A stretch of 64,000 bases of DNA, from contig JANWWZ010000001.1 of NCBI GenBank assembly GCA_025057115.1, positions 248,001-312,000 of the forward strand. Reading direction: 5' to 3'. Under the pieces are notes generated by a model. The model saw only the letters and a list, made by a program, of their open reading frames with translations. It was not told the origin of the DNA and made no database searches. Of this stretch, positions 36,039 through 45,671 are shown piece by piece. The translations under genes were made by a program, and so were the position numbers. The first letter of the stretch is position 1; every line of letters begins with the position of its first letter. Origin of the DNA: Bernardetiaceae bacterium (GTDB lineage Bacteria; Bacteroidota; Bacteroidia; Cytophagales; Thermoflexibacteraceae).

Positions 36039-36707
36039 ATGAAACTTGCTTGGTGGAAATGGTTGACTATTATACTGTTGTTTTACACTCTTATAGGAGG
36101 ATTGCTATTTGAAGTTCCTCGTCTTGCTATTTTGAATGAAACAATTCGCAATCTTTACTTTCATGTTCCAATGTGGTTTGGAATGATGATTTTATTGACT
36201 ATTTCGCTGTTTTTTTCCATTAAATACCTGCGCCATCCTTTAGAAAAATATGACTATTGGGCAGTAGAATCGGCTAATACAGCTATTGTTTTTGGAATTT
36301 TAGGTTTGCTCACAGGCATGCTTTGGGCAAATTACACCTGGGGAAATCCGTGGCATGGAGACCCCAAGCAAAACGGCTCAGCTATTGCCCTGTTAATTTA
36401 TCTGGCTTATGGGCTGTTGCGTGGCTCTTTTTCCGATCCCCAACAGCGAGGGCGAATTAGTGCTGTTTACAATATCTTTGCTTATGCCGCTTACATTCCG
36501 CTAATTTGGATTTTGCCGCGCTTAACCGATTCACTGCATCCAGGTTCGGGAGGCAATCCAGGATTTAATGCCTATGACTTAGATGCTAAACTTCGCCTTG
36601 TATTTTATCCTGCCGTGATTGGTTGGGCACTGCTGGGTATTTGGATTACTTCCTTGCGCGTCCGATTGCGACATTTAGAAGCTAAAAAAATGGAAAAACT
36701 GCTTTAA
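36039..36707 (+). CDS. ccsA: CcmC/CcsA-type cytochrome c biogenesis membrane protein
   Basis: A 222-residue inner-membrane protein with six hydrophobic helices and the tryptophan-rich WWD-type segment LWANYTWGNPWHGDPKQNGS, which handles haem in CcmC/CcsA. Conserved histidines flank it (LYFHVPMWFG near residue 42, SLHPGSGGNP near 168). The size and helix count fit CcmC, which exports or presents haem for cytochrome c maturation. The other Ccm genes are not in this window. A -7 element TATATTTG lies at 36011-36018, without a well-placed -33. The symbol is a best guess between ccmC and ccsA. Confidence 0.85.
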   Translation: MKLAWWKWLTIILLFYTLIGGLLFEVPRLAILNETIRNLYFHVPMWFGMMILLTISLFFSIKYLRHPLEKYDYWAVESANTAIVFGILGLLTGMLWANYTWGNPWHGDPKQNGSAIALLIYLAYGLLRGSFSDPQQRGRISAVYNIFAYAAYIPLIWILPRLTDSLHPGSGGNPGFNAYDLDAKLRLVFYPAVIGWALLGIWITSLRVRLRHLEAKKMEKLL

Positions 36708-36732
36708 TAGCTTATTTTTTTGGTTATACGCC

Positions 36733-37887
36733 ATGCGTCTGCTTCACACTGCTGATTGGCATTTGGGCAAATCACTCAAAAATGCGGACTTGAGCCAAAA
36801 TCAACGGTATGCCCTTGAACAATTGCTTGATGTAGTTGAAAAGGAAAAACCTGATGTAGTGCTTCTTGCAGGGGATATTTACGACCGTGCGTTGCCACCT
36901 GCTCATGCGGTAGAAATTTTTAACTGGGCAATGTCTGAAATTGTGCTACGATTGCGCACCCCTGTGATCGCCATCGCAGGAAACCACGACAGCCCTGAGC
37001 GAATAGACTACCTCAGCGGTATGTTGCATCAACAAGGATTGTACATTTTTGGCAAGCCGAACATCTATCGCCCAGTGGTGCTGCAAGATAGGTATGGAGA
37101 AGTCCACTTTCATCCTTTGCCTTTTGCCGAGCCAGCAAACTGCAATCATTTCGCAGGTCAAGCTGCTTTTAGTAGTCATGAAGAAGTCCTTGCTACTTGG
37201 GTGAAAAATATAAAAATGCAAATGGATCCCAAGGCAAGGCATGTTGCTATTGGGCATGTTTTTATTACCAATGGCAAAACAAGTGAGTCGGAGCGACCTT
37301 TGCATACCGTAGGCGGAGCTTCTGAAGTTCCAGCCGAGATATTTTCTCCTTTTCATTACACTGCTCAAGGACATTTGCATCGCCCGCAATCTTTTCTTGC
37401 AGGTTCTCTTCGTTATTCTGGTTCGCTGCTCAAGTATTCTTTTTCCGAAGCCGATCATCAAAAATGTTTTTTAATAGTTGAAATAGACCAGTATGGCAAG
37501 GTAACTAGTGAAAAAATTTCCATTTTGCACAAGCAAGAAGTTCTTTCTGTAGAAGGATACATACGCGAAGGAGTGTTTCAATTGCAACTTCGCCAAAATC
37601 AAAATCCTCCTGGTAAAGAGGACTTCTTAGAAGTTACTCTTCTAAATTTAGAACCTGTAATTAATGCTGCAGAAATTATTCAGCGCCAGTATCCTTTTAC
37701 TTTATCGATCCGCCAGTCTTGTTTTATTCGTCAACATGAAGAGCAGTATACTTCTGCTGAAGAAATATCTCTTCTCAGCGACGTAGAAATTATTACTAAA
37801 TTTTTCCAACGCTACTTGCCTGAAATAAATGCGATGCAAGAAAAAGTTATTAAAGAGCTGGTAGAGCAAATTAAACAAGCGTTATGA
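36733..37887 (+). CDS. sbcD: Exonuclease SbcD (Mre11-type) subunit
   Basis: A 384-residue metallo-nuclease, partner of SbcC in processing hairpins and DNA ends. The phosphoesterase motifs are complete: HTADWHLGKSL (Asp7, His9), LAGDIYDRALPP, AGNHDSPER, AIGHVFI and GHLHRPQ. It starts 25 bases after the cytochrome-biogenesis gene and overlaps sbcC by four bases (ATGA at 37884-37887), so translation of the two is coupled. Confidence 0.96.
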   Translation: MRLLHTADWHLGKSLKNADLSQNQRYALEQLLDVVEKEKPDVVLLAGDIYDRALPPAHAVEIFNWAMSEIVLRLRTPVIAIAGNHDSPERIDYLSGMLHQQGLYIFGKPNIYRPVVLQDRYGEVHFHPLPFAEPANCNHFAGQAAFSSHEEVLATWVKNIKMQMDPKARHVAIGHVFITNGKTSESERPLHTVGGASEVPAEIFSPFHYTAQGHLHRPQSFLAGSLRYSGSLLKYSFSEADHQKCFLIVEIDQYGKVTSEKISILHKQEVLSVEGYIREGVFQLQLRQNQNPPGKEDFLEVTLLNLEPVINAAEIIQRQYPFTLSIRQSCFIRQHEEQYTSAEEISLLSDVEIITKFFQRYLPEINAMQEKVIKELVEQIKQAL

Positions 37888-40800
37888 GACCTCATTTTAT
37901 TGAAATTCAGGCATTTGGACCATATGTAGAAAAACAGCGAATCGATTTTAGCAAATTCAGTAACAATCTTTTTTTGCTACACGGTCCAACAGGAGCAGGC
38001 AAAACTACTATTTTTGATGCCATGAGCTGCGCACTTTATGGAACTTCAACTGGCAGCCGAGAAGGAAAAAAGATGCGCTCTGATTTTGCTCAAGATGACT
38101 TACCGACGTTAATTCGCTTTTGTTTTTGCTTGCGCGGTAATTACTTCACGGCTTGTTATAAAGCTGAGAAAAAACGCTCAGAAGGTTTTAAACCTAAGCG
38201 CTTATTTTACCGTTCTACTCCAGAAGGAAATTTCTTAGAAAATGAAAGAGTTTATACTAAAGAAGAAGAAATCAAAGCCCAGATAGAGCAATTGCTGCAA
38301 ATTAATGAAAATCAATTTCTGCAAGTTGTCGTGTTACCGCAGGGCGAGTTTCAAAAGTTTTTGCGCGCAAGTGGCAGTAAAAAAGAAGAAATTTTAAGCA
38401 ACATATTTCAAACCCAGCGATTTAAGAATTTTCAAGAGCAACTTAAAAACTGCGTTAAGCAAGCAGAAGAAGAATTACAACAGTTTCAGTCTATATATCA
38501 GACGCTGTTGGAAAGTGCTAATATTCCAGAAGGAAATTCACTTGAAGAACGTTTACAAGAACTTGTAAACCATCGCAAACAACTTACTACGAAACTTGTT
38601 GAGTTAGAAACAACCTACGAACAAGCCCGACGAGTTTTTGAACAAGCCCGAATTTTAGCTGAAGAAATTGGGCAAATAGAGGAAATTCAAAAAGGACTTA
38701 ATGAACACCGATCAAGCAAAAAACAGCTTGATGATTGGATACAGAAAAAACAACAGATAGAAAAGGCTATCCAACTCAAACCTATATTCGATAAGGCAAA
38801 AGAGATAAAAAACAAAATAAATCAACTAGAGCAAAATGAACATAGCCTCGAAGAAAAACAAAAAACTACTCAGTCACAGCTCGAATGCTTTCAAAAAAAG
38901 CAGTTAGCTCATCAAGGAGAGCAAATCCGAGCTGATCAGGCTCGCCATCAAGCGCAACGGCTCAAAGAACAACTTCAAGACTTTGTCCAAGTGGAAGAAA
39001 TTGTAAAGCAAATCAATCAGAAAAAGGAATCTATTCAAGCTATTTTAGAGGATCAAAAACGAAAGCGAGAAAAACTTGAAGAATTAGAAAAGCAAATCAG
39101 CAACGCAGAGGAGAAAAAACTGCAGCTTCATTCCGCTGCTGAACGAGCTGATTTTTACCAGAGTCAAGAAATATCTTTAAAACAGCAGCAAAAGCAATTA
39201 CAAGAATTGTTACAAAAAAGACAACAACTAGAAAAAGCGCGTCTAAATTTGCAAGTAGTTGCTCAGCAGTACGAAATTGCTCAGCAACAAGCTGAAATAT
39301 CAAGAGAGCAATACATTTTAATAGAAAGGCAATGGAGAAATAATCAAGCGGCTTTGCTAGCAGAGATTTTGCAATCAGGGCAACCTTGTCCAGTATGCGG
39401 TTCGTTACATCATCCCAATCCAGCGCGTTCACATGGTGAAAGGGTTACAGACGAAGAACTGGAAAAGGCACAGAAAAATAAAGAAACAGCAGAAAATAAT
39501 CAGCAAAAAGCCTTGAAAGCCTACCAAGCCGCGCGAAATGAATACGATCAAATAAAAGCAGCTTGTCAAGTGCTTGAAAACAATTTTTCTGAAGTTCCCC
39601 AACCTGAAACAATTGCTACTAAGTTAAAACAAATCACAAATTTGCGCATACAATCCGAACAGGCTAAAAATCAGTTGCCACAAATAGAACAGAAAATTTC
39701 TCAACTTAGACAGGAAAATGGAAACTTACAAACGCAGCTAGAGAAAACAAAAGAACTATTCCAGCAACAACAAAAAGAATTGGCAAGTTTAGAAGGTCGC
39801 TTGCAAACTTTGCGCGAAAGATTGCTGTTCGATTTTGCTACTCAGAAAGAAGTACAAGACCGCATTTCTAAATTAGAGCAGTTTTATCAGCAGTGGGAAG
39901 AACAAAAAAAGCAACTGGAGGAAATTGTAGAAAAAAAACGCCACGAACTAGTTCGTCTAGAAACGCAACGGGAAGAAAATAAAAGAAGTCTTGCGAGTTT
40001 AAAAAGAGAACTTGAACAATTGAAAGAACAAGCGATGCACTTGTGCTATGAAAAAGGTTTTGCCAGCTTGTCAGAAGCAAATCAGTGGGTACAAAAATAC
40101 TCGGAACCATATCTCAAGCAATTAAATGATTCTATCGAACAGTGGAATAAAAAGGAACTTCAGTTAAAAGAGCAGCTTAAGATATTACTTGACAGAACTG
40201 GCGGTAAGCCGAAACCAGATATAGAAAATCTCCGTCGGAAAGTTGAAGCAGCAAAGCAAGATTTTCAAAACTGCCAGCAGCAAGTTATCTCGCTTGAACA
40301 CCAAATATCTCAGCTTGAAAAAATGAGCCATCAACTTCGGCAAATATCCATGCAAATTGCTGAAAAAGAATCAGCTTTAATGCCTTTGAAACAACTCCAC
40401 TTGCTTGCCAGCGGAGATAACTCGGAAAGACTTAGCTTGCATCATTTCATATTGCGGTTTTACTTTCAAGAAGTAATTGCCAAAGCAAATTACCGCTTGA
40501 AACAGTTGTCAGGTGGTCGCTACTTGCTTTACAACGAAACTGAACGAACAAATAGAAAGGATGGTATGCAACTTTCTGTTTTCGATCACTACACTGGCAC
40601 TACTCGCCCTGTAGAAAACCTCTCTGGTGGGGAAACTTTTTTTACTTCGTTGGCTTTGGCATTAGGGCTAAGTGATGTAATTACTTCTCAGAGTGGAAAT
40701 GTAAGGCTCGAGTCTATGTTCATTGATGAGGGTTTTGGAACTTTAGATAGCGATGCGCTGGATTTAGCTATTCGGACACTTTCGGAGTTAGAAGGCAGCA

Positions 40801-40907
40801 ATCGCTTAGTAGGTATTATCTCTCATGTCAGTGAACTAAAAGAGCGCATTCCTGCCAAAATTGAAGTCATTAAAACGCAACGCGGTAGCCGAATTATTCA
40901 ACACTAA
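37884..40907 (+). CDS. sbcC: Exonuclease SbcC (Rad50-type) ATPase subunit
   Basis: A 1007-residue SMC-like ATPase. The N-terminal Walker A is GPTGAGKTTIFDAM. Two long Q/E/K-rich coiled coils flank the zinc hook CPVC at residues 502-505, exactly in the middle. The C-terminal lobe carries the signature NLSGGETFFTSLALALGLSD and Walker B MFIDEGFGTLD. With SbcD it forms the ATP-driven nuclease that opens DNA hairpins and trims protein-blocked ends. The start overlaps the sbcD stop. Confidence 0.97.
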   Translation: MRPHFIEIQAFGPYVEKQRIDFSKFSNNLFLLHGPTGAGKTTIFDAMSCALYGTSTGSREGKKMRSDFAQDDLPTLIRFCFCLRGNYFTACYKAEKKRSEGFKPKRLFYRSTPEGNFLENERVYTKEEEIKAQIEQLLQINENQFLQVVVLPQGEFQKFLRASGSKKEEILSNIFQTQRFKNFQEQLKNCVKQAEEELQQFQSIYQTLLESANIPEGNSLEERLQELVNHRKQLTTKLVELETTYEQARRVFEQARILAEEIGQIEEIQKGLNEHRSSKKQLDDWIQKKQQIEKAIQLKPIFDKAKEIKNKINQLEQNEHSLEEKQKTTQSQLECFQKKQLAHQGEQIRADQARHQAQRLKEQLQDFVQVEEIVKQINQKKESIQAILEDQKRKREKLEELEKQISNAEEKKLQLHSAAERADFYQSQEISLKQQQKQLQELLQKRQQLEKARLNLQVVAQQYEIAQQQAEISREQYILIERQWRNNQAALLAEILQSGQPCPVCGSLHHPNPARSHGERVTDEELEKAQKNKETAENNQQKALKAYQAARNEYDQIKAACQVLENNFSEVPQPETIATKLKQITNLRIQSEQAKNQLPQIEQKISQLRQENGNLQTQLEKTKELFQQQQKELASLEGRLQTLRERLLFDFATQKEVQDRISKLEQFYQQWEEQKKQLEEIVEKKRHELVRLETQREENKRSLASLKRELEQLKEQAMHLCYEKGFASLSEANQWVQKYSEPYLKQLNDSIEQWNKKELQLKEQLKILLDRTGGKPKPDIENLRRKVEAAKQDFQNCQQQVISLEHQISQLEKMSHQLRQISMQIAEKESALMPLKQLHLLASGDNSERLSLHHFILRFYFQEVIAKANYRLKQLSGGRYLLYNETERTNRKDGMQLSVFDHYTGTTRPVENLSGGETFFTSLALALGLSDVITSQSGNVRLESMFIDEGFGTLDSDALDLAIRTLSELEGSNRLVGIISHVSELKERIPAKIEVIKTQRGSRIIQH

Positions 40908-40924
40908 TTTTATACTTTTTAAAC

Positions 40925-41470
40925 ATGTTTGGCTTTTTTAATCGCAAATCTTATACTCCTAGAGAAAAAGTTATGTTTCGGCTGTTGCGTCGCAGCGAGC
41001 TATTTCGAGATTTGACTGATGACGAGTTAGCATTATTTATTCCCCATTTACATCCTCGTCGATACGTTCAAAACGAAGTTATTTTTTTCCGTGGTGACCC
41101 TAGCCAAGCTCTTTATATTATCAAATCTGGGGAAGTAAGGTTAAACTTAGACGTAGAAGATAAATTTGAAGAACTAATTATTCTTTCACGAGGTGATAGC
41201 TTTGGAGACAACGCTATTTTGCAAGGAGCGCGGCGCAACTTTAACGCCATCGCAGCCTCTGAAGTTTGCGAGTTATGGGCAATTCCACAAGTAAATATCA
41301 TGGAAATTTTTGAGGAAGAAGCTCAAATTAAGGCTAAAATGGCTCTTGCTTTTGCAGCTTATTACGATCGCTATGTGCGACACATTGTAAAAGCCTACCG
41401 CAATAATTTCGGTTTTTTCAATTTGGGAGAGGCTTATTTAAATGCAAAACGCGAAGCAAGTAAAAAATGA
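40925..41470 (+). CDS. Cyclic nucleotide-binding-domain protein without DNA-binding domain
   Basis: A 181-residue protein with one cNMP-binding beta-roll (about 25-145): LFRDLTDDELALFIPHLHPR, IFFRGDPSQALYIIKSGEVR, and the phosphate-cassette region RGDSFGDNAILQGARRNFNA, in which the usual RxA is altered. No helix-turn-helix follows, so it is not a Crp/Fnr-type regulator; the C-terminal 40 residues are helical. It lies 17 bases after sbcC and is probably in the same transcript. Whether it binds a cyclic nucleotide is uncertain. Confidence 0.85.
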   Translation: MFGFFNRKSYTPREKVMFRLLRRSELFRDLTDDELALFIPHLHPRRYVQNEVIFFRGDPSQALYIIKSGEVRLNLDVEDKFEELIILSRGDSFGDNAILQGARRNFNAIAASEVCELWAIPQVNIMEIFEEEAQIKAKMALAFAAYYDRYVRHIVKAYRNNFGFFNLGEAYLNAKREASKK

Positions 41471-41593
41471 CACTTGTAATTATTGCAGCAATATTTTACC
41501 AGTTGCAAAAACTTGTCGGCAACAACGCTTTTACCTTGTCATCTTTGCAAGTTATTTTGTAAGATTAGATTTCAGTTATCAGTTTAGGCGAGT

Positions 41594-42358
41594 ATGATTT
41601 TGCAAATTGCTCAGCCAATTGGTTTTTCTCGTCAGGGAAGGCGTTCTAACAACGAAGATTGCATTTTCCCGCTTGAGGGTACCGCTACACCTGCTGACCG
41701 CTTATTTATCGTTTGCGATGGAGTAGGAGGAGCAGCCAAAGGCGAAGTAGCTAGCCAACTTGCTTGTCAAATAATTAGTGATTTTTTTAGGCAAAATTAC
41801 TACAAGGACTACGAAGACTACAAAGAATTTATATTTCAAGCAGTAAAGAAAGTTCAACAGGCGTTTGATGAGCATGTTGCTAACAATGCCGATGCTTCGG
41901 GTATGGCTACTACGCTTGCCTTGCTACACTTACACGATGACTTAGGAGCCGTTGTTGCCCATATTGGGGACAGTCGCATTTATCAAATCCGAAATGGGCA
42001 GGTAATTTTTTGTACCAGCGATCACAGTCTTGTAAATGAATGGGTGATGCAAGGCATCCTCACGGCACAAGAAGCAGCTTTTCATCCTCAAAAAAACATC
42101 ATCACGCGAGCACTACATGAAAGCATATACGGCAAATCTATTCCCGATATTGAATTAATTGATGACATCCAGCCTAATGATTACTTTTTTCTTTGCACTG
42201 ATGGCATGTTAGAAGCTTTTACTGATGATCAACTCGCCGATTTACTAAATGGCAACTTGTCTGAAGAGCAGAAAATGGCTGCTCTTGAACGCATGGGTGA
42301 AAATGCTAGTTACGATAACTTTTCAGCCTATTTAGTCAAAATACAAGCAGTTGAGTAA
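41594..42358 (+). CDS. PP2C-family protein serine/threonine phosphatase
   Basis: A 254-residue soluble phosphatase with the PP2C metal-binding motifs in order: RSNNEDCIFP, IVCDGVGGAAKGE, HIGDSRIYQIRNG, LCTDGMLEAF and the final NFSAYLV. It is a compact domain with no kinase or sensor attached, like PrpC/PstP. It removes phosphate from Ser/Thr residues; no kinase gene lies in the window. A cNMP-domain gene lies just upstream, 123 bases apart. Confidence 0.93.
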   Translation: MILQIAQPIGFSRQGRRSNNEDCIFPLEGTATPADRLFIVCDGVGGAAKGEVASQLACQIISDFFRQNYYKDYEDYKEFIFQAVKKVQQAFDEHVANNADASGMATTLALLHLHDDLGAVVAHIGDSRIYQIRNGQVIFCTSDHSLVNEWVMQGILTAQEAAFHPQKNIITRALHESIYGKSIPDIELIDDIQPNDYFFLCTDGMLEAFTDDQLADLLNGNLSEEQKMAALERMGENASYDNFSAYLVKIQAVE

Positions 42359-42539
42359 ATAAAGTTTTCTTTTTGCAGCAAACTTGTTCCAATTTAGTGC
42401 ACATTTTCTTTTCGTTTTTGAAATCCATAGCGATAATTCATGTCCAACTAATCGAGATTAATTTTAAATTGCAAATTTTTTGACAACGCAGCTAGTCAGT
42501 GTTGTAAATTAGCCAGCGTTAGGGCTAAATAGCTTTTCT

Positions 42540-45500
42540 ATGAATGCCATCATAGCTTTTTCTGTGCGCAATAAACTTATTGTCGGCTTGCTTACTTTGG
42601 CGTGGATAATAGGGGGAGTGTACTCTGCTACGCAAGTTGCAATAGATGCTGTACCAGATATTACAAACAATCAAGTACAAATCATTACCCAATCACCAGC
42701 TCTTTCACCACAAGAGGTAGAAAAATTTATCACTTTTCCTATTGAGCTGGCAATGGCTAACTTACAAGGCAAAAAGGAAATTCGTTCTATTTCGCGCTAT
42801 GGACTTTCGGTAGTTACCATCGTATTTGAAGACGAAATGGACATTTTGAAAGCCCGCCAGCTGGTGTCTGAACAACTACAAATTGCCCAATCTGCTATTC
42901 CTTTAGGGTTAGGCAAACCTGAAATAATGCCCATTACTACTGGCTTAGGGGAGATTTATCAGTACGTCTTACAAGTAGCACCTGGTTACGAAAATCGCTA
43001 CTCTCCCATGGAATTGCGCACTATTCAGGATTGGATAGTAAAGCGCTACTTGGTAGGAATTCAGGGAATTGCCGATGTGAGTAGCTTCGGAGGTTTTGTC
43101 AAGCAATACGAAGTAGCTGTTTTTCCTGACCGCTTGCACAGTTTGGGGCTTACTCCTTTAGATTTGTTTGATGCCTTGCAGAAAAATAATCAAAACACGG
43201 GAGGCAGTTACATTGAACGCGGACCGCGTGCCTTTTACATTCGCACAGAAGGTTTGGTAGGAAGCATTGCTGATATAGAAAAAATTGTAGTCACTCGCAA
43301 AGGAAATGTGCCAATTTTAGTGCGCGATGTGGCAGAAGTGCGCCAAGGATATGCCCCCCGATTTGGAGCAATGACCAAGGACGGCAAAGGAGAGGTAATA
43401 GGGGGCATTACTTTGATGCTCAAAGGAGCTAACTCCTTGCAAGTGGTAGCCAACGTAAAAGCACGCATCGAGCAGATACAAAAAATTTTGCCTGAAGGAA
43501 TTCGCATAGAGCCTTACTTAGACCGCAGCGTTTTGATTAATAAAACCATTAAAACCGTAACACAGAATCTATTAGAAGGAGGGCTAATCGTAATAGCGGT
43601 GCTTACTTTCATGCTAGGTAATTGGCGAGCAGGAATAGTAGTGGCTTCCGTCATTCCCCTTTCCTTTCTTTTTGCTTTGGCAATGATGCACTTGACAGGA
43701 GTATCAGCCAACCTAATGAGTCTAGGAGCTATTGACTTTGGACTTGTTGTAGATGGAGCTATTATTATCGTAGAAGCGGTGATGCATCGTTTGCATAACC
43801 ATTTAGTGCCTACCCAACTTTCTCAGCTTCAAATGAATGAAGAGGTCATTCACACTGCCGCTCAAATACGGCGTTCTGCTGCTTTCGGGGAGTTGATCAT
43901 TTTAATTGTCTATCTACCTATTTTAGTTCTCACTGGCATTGAAGGCAAAATGTTTCGCCCTATGGCACAAACGGTGGGTTTTGCCATTATGGGAGCACTG
44001 ATCTTGTCTTTCACTTATGTACCTATGATGACCTCTCTCATCTTGTCCAAAAAGACTTCTAAAACAGTCAATTTTTCTGACCGGGTGATAAATGCCTTGC
44101 ACAGAGGCTATCAACCCATGCTGGAATGGGTTTTGGACCATAAAATTGCCTTCATAAGCCTACTGGCTCTCGTTTTAGGATTTACTGCATGGTTATTTAG
44201 CCGCCTCGGCGGAGAGTTTATTCCTACTTTAGACGAAGGCGATCTTGCTTGCCAACAAGTAGTGCCAGTAGGTAGCTCACTTTCTGAAAGCATTCGCACA
44301 TCACTAGAAATGCAGAGAATTTTGTTGGCAAAGTTTCCCGACGAAGTAAAAACTATTGTAAGTAAAACGGGTTCAGCAGAAATTCCTACCGATCCAATGG
44401 GTATAGAAGATTCCGATGTTGTTATCGCTTTGCATCCCCGCCAGCAATGGAAAAAAGCCCAAAGCCGCCAACAGCTAGCCGATATGATGAAAGCCACGCT
44501 GGCTCAATACATGCCTTGGGTGAATTACGAATTTACCCAACCTATTCAATTGCGTTTCAATGAGTTGATAACTGGCGTAAAAAGCGACGTAGCCATTAAA
44601 ATTTTTGGAGAGGATTTGGACATATTAGCAAAAAAAGGAGCACAAGCTGCCGAATTAGTTGCCCGAATACAAGGCGCTGGCGATGTGCGTGTGGAACAAA
44701 TCGAAGGAATGCCTCAAATAGTAATTCGCTACAAGCGCGAGAAAATTGCTCAGTACGGCTTATCTATAGAAGCCCTTAATCAAACGGTGCAGATTGCTTT
44801 TGCTGGCCTTGCGGCAGGTATCGTTTACGAAGACCAGCGCCGTTTTGAATTAGTAGCGCGCTTACCCGAGCAGTTGCGCCGTAGTGTAGAAGATATTGCG
44901 CGTTTGTACGTGAGCCTGCCAGATGGCAATCAAGTAATGTTAAAGGAAGTGGCTGACATAGTTGAAGAGCAAGGAATTGCCCTTATTGCCCGAGAAGATA
45001 CGCGCCGACGCGTGGTAATTGGAGTCAATGTTCGCAACCGCGATATAGAATCTTTTATCAGAGAAGTAGAAGCAGTGTTAACGAGTAAACTTCAGTTGCC
45101 TCCTGGCTACCAAATTGTCTATGGTGGACAGTTTGAAAACTTGCAAGCAGCTAAAAAGCGCCTTCGCGTTGCTGTTCCAGTAGCTTTGGCGTTAATTCTG
45201 ATTTTGTTGTATTTTACTTTTGTTTCCGTGAAACAAACATTGCTCATATTTTCCGCTATTCCATTGGCTGCCGTTGGTGGAGTGTTGGCTCTATGGTTGC
45301 GCGATATGCCTTTTAGCATCTCGGCGGGAGTGGGATTTATTGCCTTATTTGGCGTGGCAGTGCTCAATGGAATTGTACTCATCGGCCAGTTTAATCATCT
45401 GGAGAAAATGGGAGTAAGCCAAGTGCGCAGTCGGATATTGCAAGGTGTTCAAATCCGTTTTCGACCTATCTTGACTACTGCTCTAGTAGCCGCCTTGGGA

Positions 45501-45671
45501 TTTTTTCCTATGGCTACTTCTCTACAACCTGGGGCAGAAGTACAAAAACCTTTAGCCACAGTGGTCATCGGAGGATTGATTACCGCCTTAGTTTTAACCT
45601 TACTTGTAATTCCTCTTCTTTATGAATGGATTGAAAACCATATGGCTTCTGCCAATCATGCCCAGAGTTGA
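42540..45671 (+). CDS. czcA: Heavy-metal efflux RND pump, CzcA/CusA family
   Basis: A 1043-residue inner-membrane RND transporter with 12 predicted helices and two large periplasmic loops. It starts NAIIAFSVRNKLIVGLLTLA and contains VDAVPDITNNQVQI. The helix-4 motif DFGLVVDGAIIIVEA is the form typical of divalent-cation (Co/Zn/Cd) pumps and differs from the copper/silver CusA form, so Czc-type substrates are more likely. It exports metal driven by the proton gradient, together with the adaptor encoded next. The adaptor gene overlaps its end by 14 bases. No outer-membrane factor gene is next to it. Confidence 0.95.
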   Translation: MNAIIAFSVRNKLIVGLLTLAWIIGGVYSATQVAIDAVPDITNNQVQIITQSPALSPQEVEKFITFPIELAMANLQGKKEIRSISRYGLSVVTIVFEDEMDILKARQLVSEQLQIAQSAIPLGLGKPEIMPITTGLGEIYQYVLQVAPGYENRYSPMELRTIQDWIVKRYLVGIQGIADVSSFGGFVKQYEVAVFPDRLHSLGLTPLDLFDALQKNNQNTGGSYIERGPRAFYIRTEGLVGSIADIEKIVVTRKGNVPILVRDVAEVRQGYAPRFGAMTKDGKGEVIGGITLMLKGANSLQVVANVKARIEQIQKILPEGIRIEPYLDRSVLINKTIKTVTQNLLEGGLIVIAVLTFMLGNWRAGIVVASVIPLSFLFALAMMHLTGVSANLMSLGAIDFGLVVDGAIIIVEAVMHRLHNHLVPTQLSQLQMNEEVIHTAAQIRRSAAFGELIILIVYLPILVLTGIEGKMFRPMAQTVGFAIMGALILSFTYVPMMTSLILSKKTSKTVNFSDRVINALHRGYQPMLEWVLDHKIAFISLLALVLGFTAWLFSRLGGEFIPTLDEGDLACQQVVPVGSSLSESIRTSLEMQRILLAKFPDEVKTIVSKTGSAEIPTDPMGIEDSDVVIALHPRQQWKKAQSRQQLADMMKATLAQYMPWVNYEFTQPIQLRFNELITGVKSDVAIKIFGEDLDILAKKGAQAAELVARIQGAGDVRVEQIEGMPQIVIRYKREKIAQYGLSIEALNQTVQIAFAGLAAGIVYEDQRRFELVARLPEQLRRSVEDIARLYVSLPDGNQVMLKEVADIVEEQGIALIAREDTRRRVVIGVNVRNRDIESFIREVEAVLTSKLQLPPGYQIVYGGQFENLQAAKKRLRVAVPVALALILILLYFTFVSVKQTLLIFSAIPLAAVGGVLALWLRDMPFSISAGVGFIALFGVAVLNGIVLIGQFNHLEKMGVSQVRSRILQGVQIRFRPILTTALVAALGFFPMATSLQPGAEVQKPLATVVIGGLITALVLTLLVIPLLYEWIENHMASANHAQS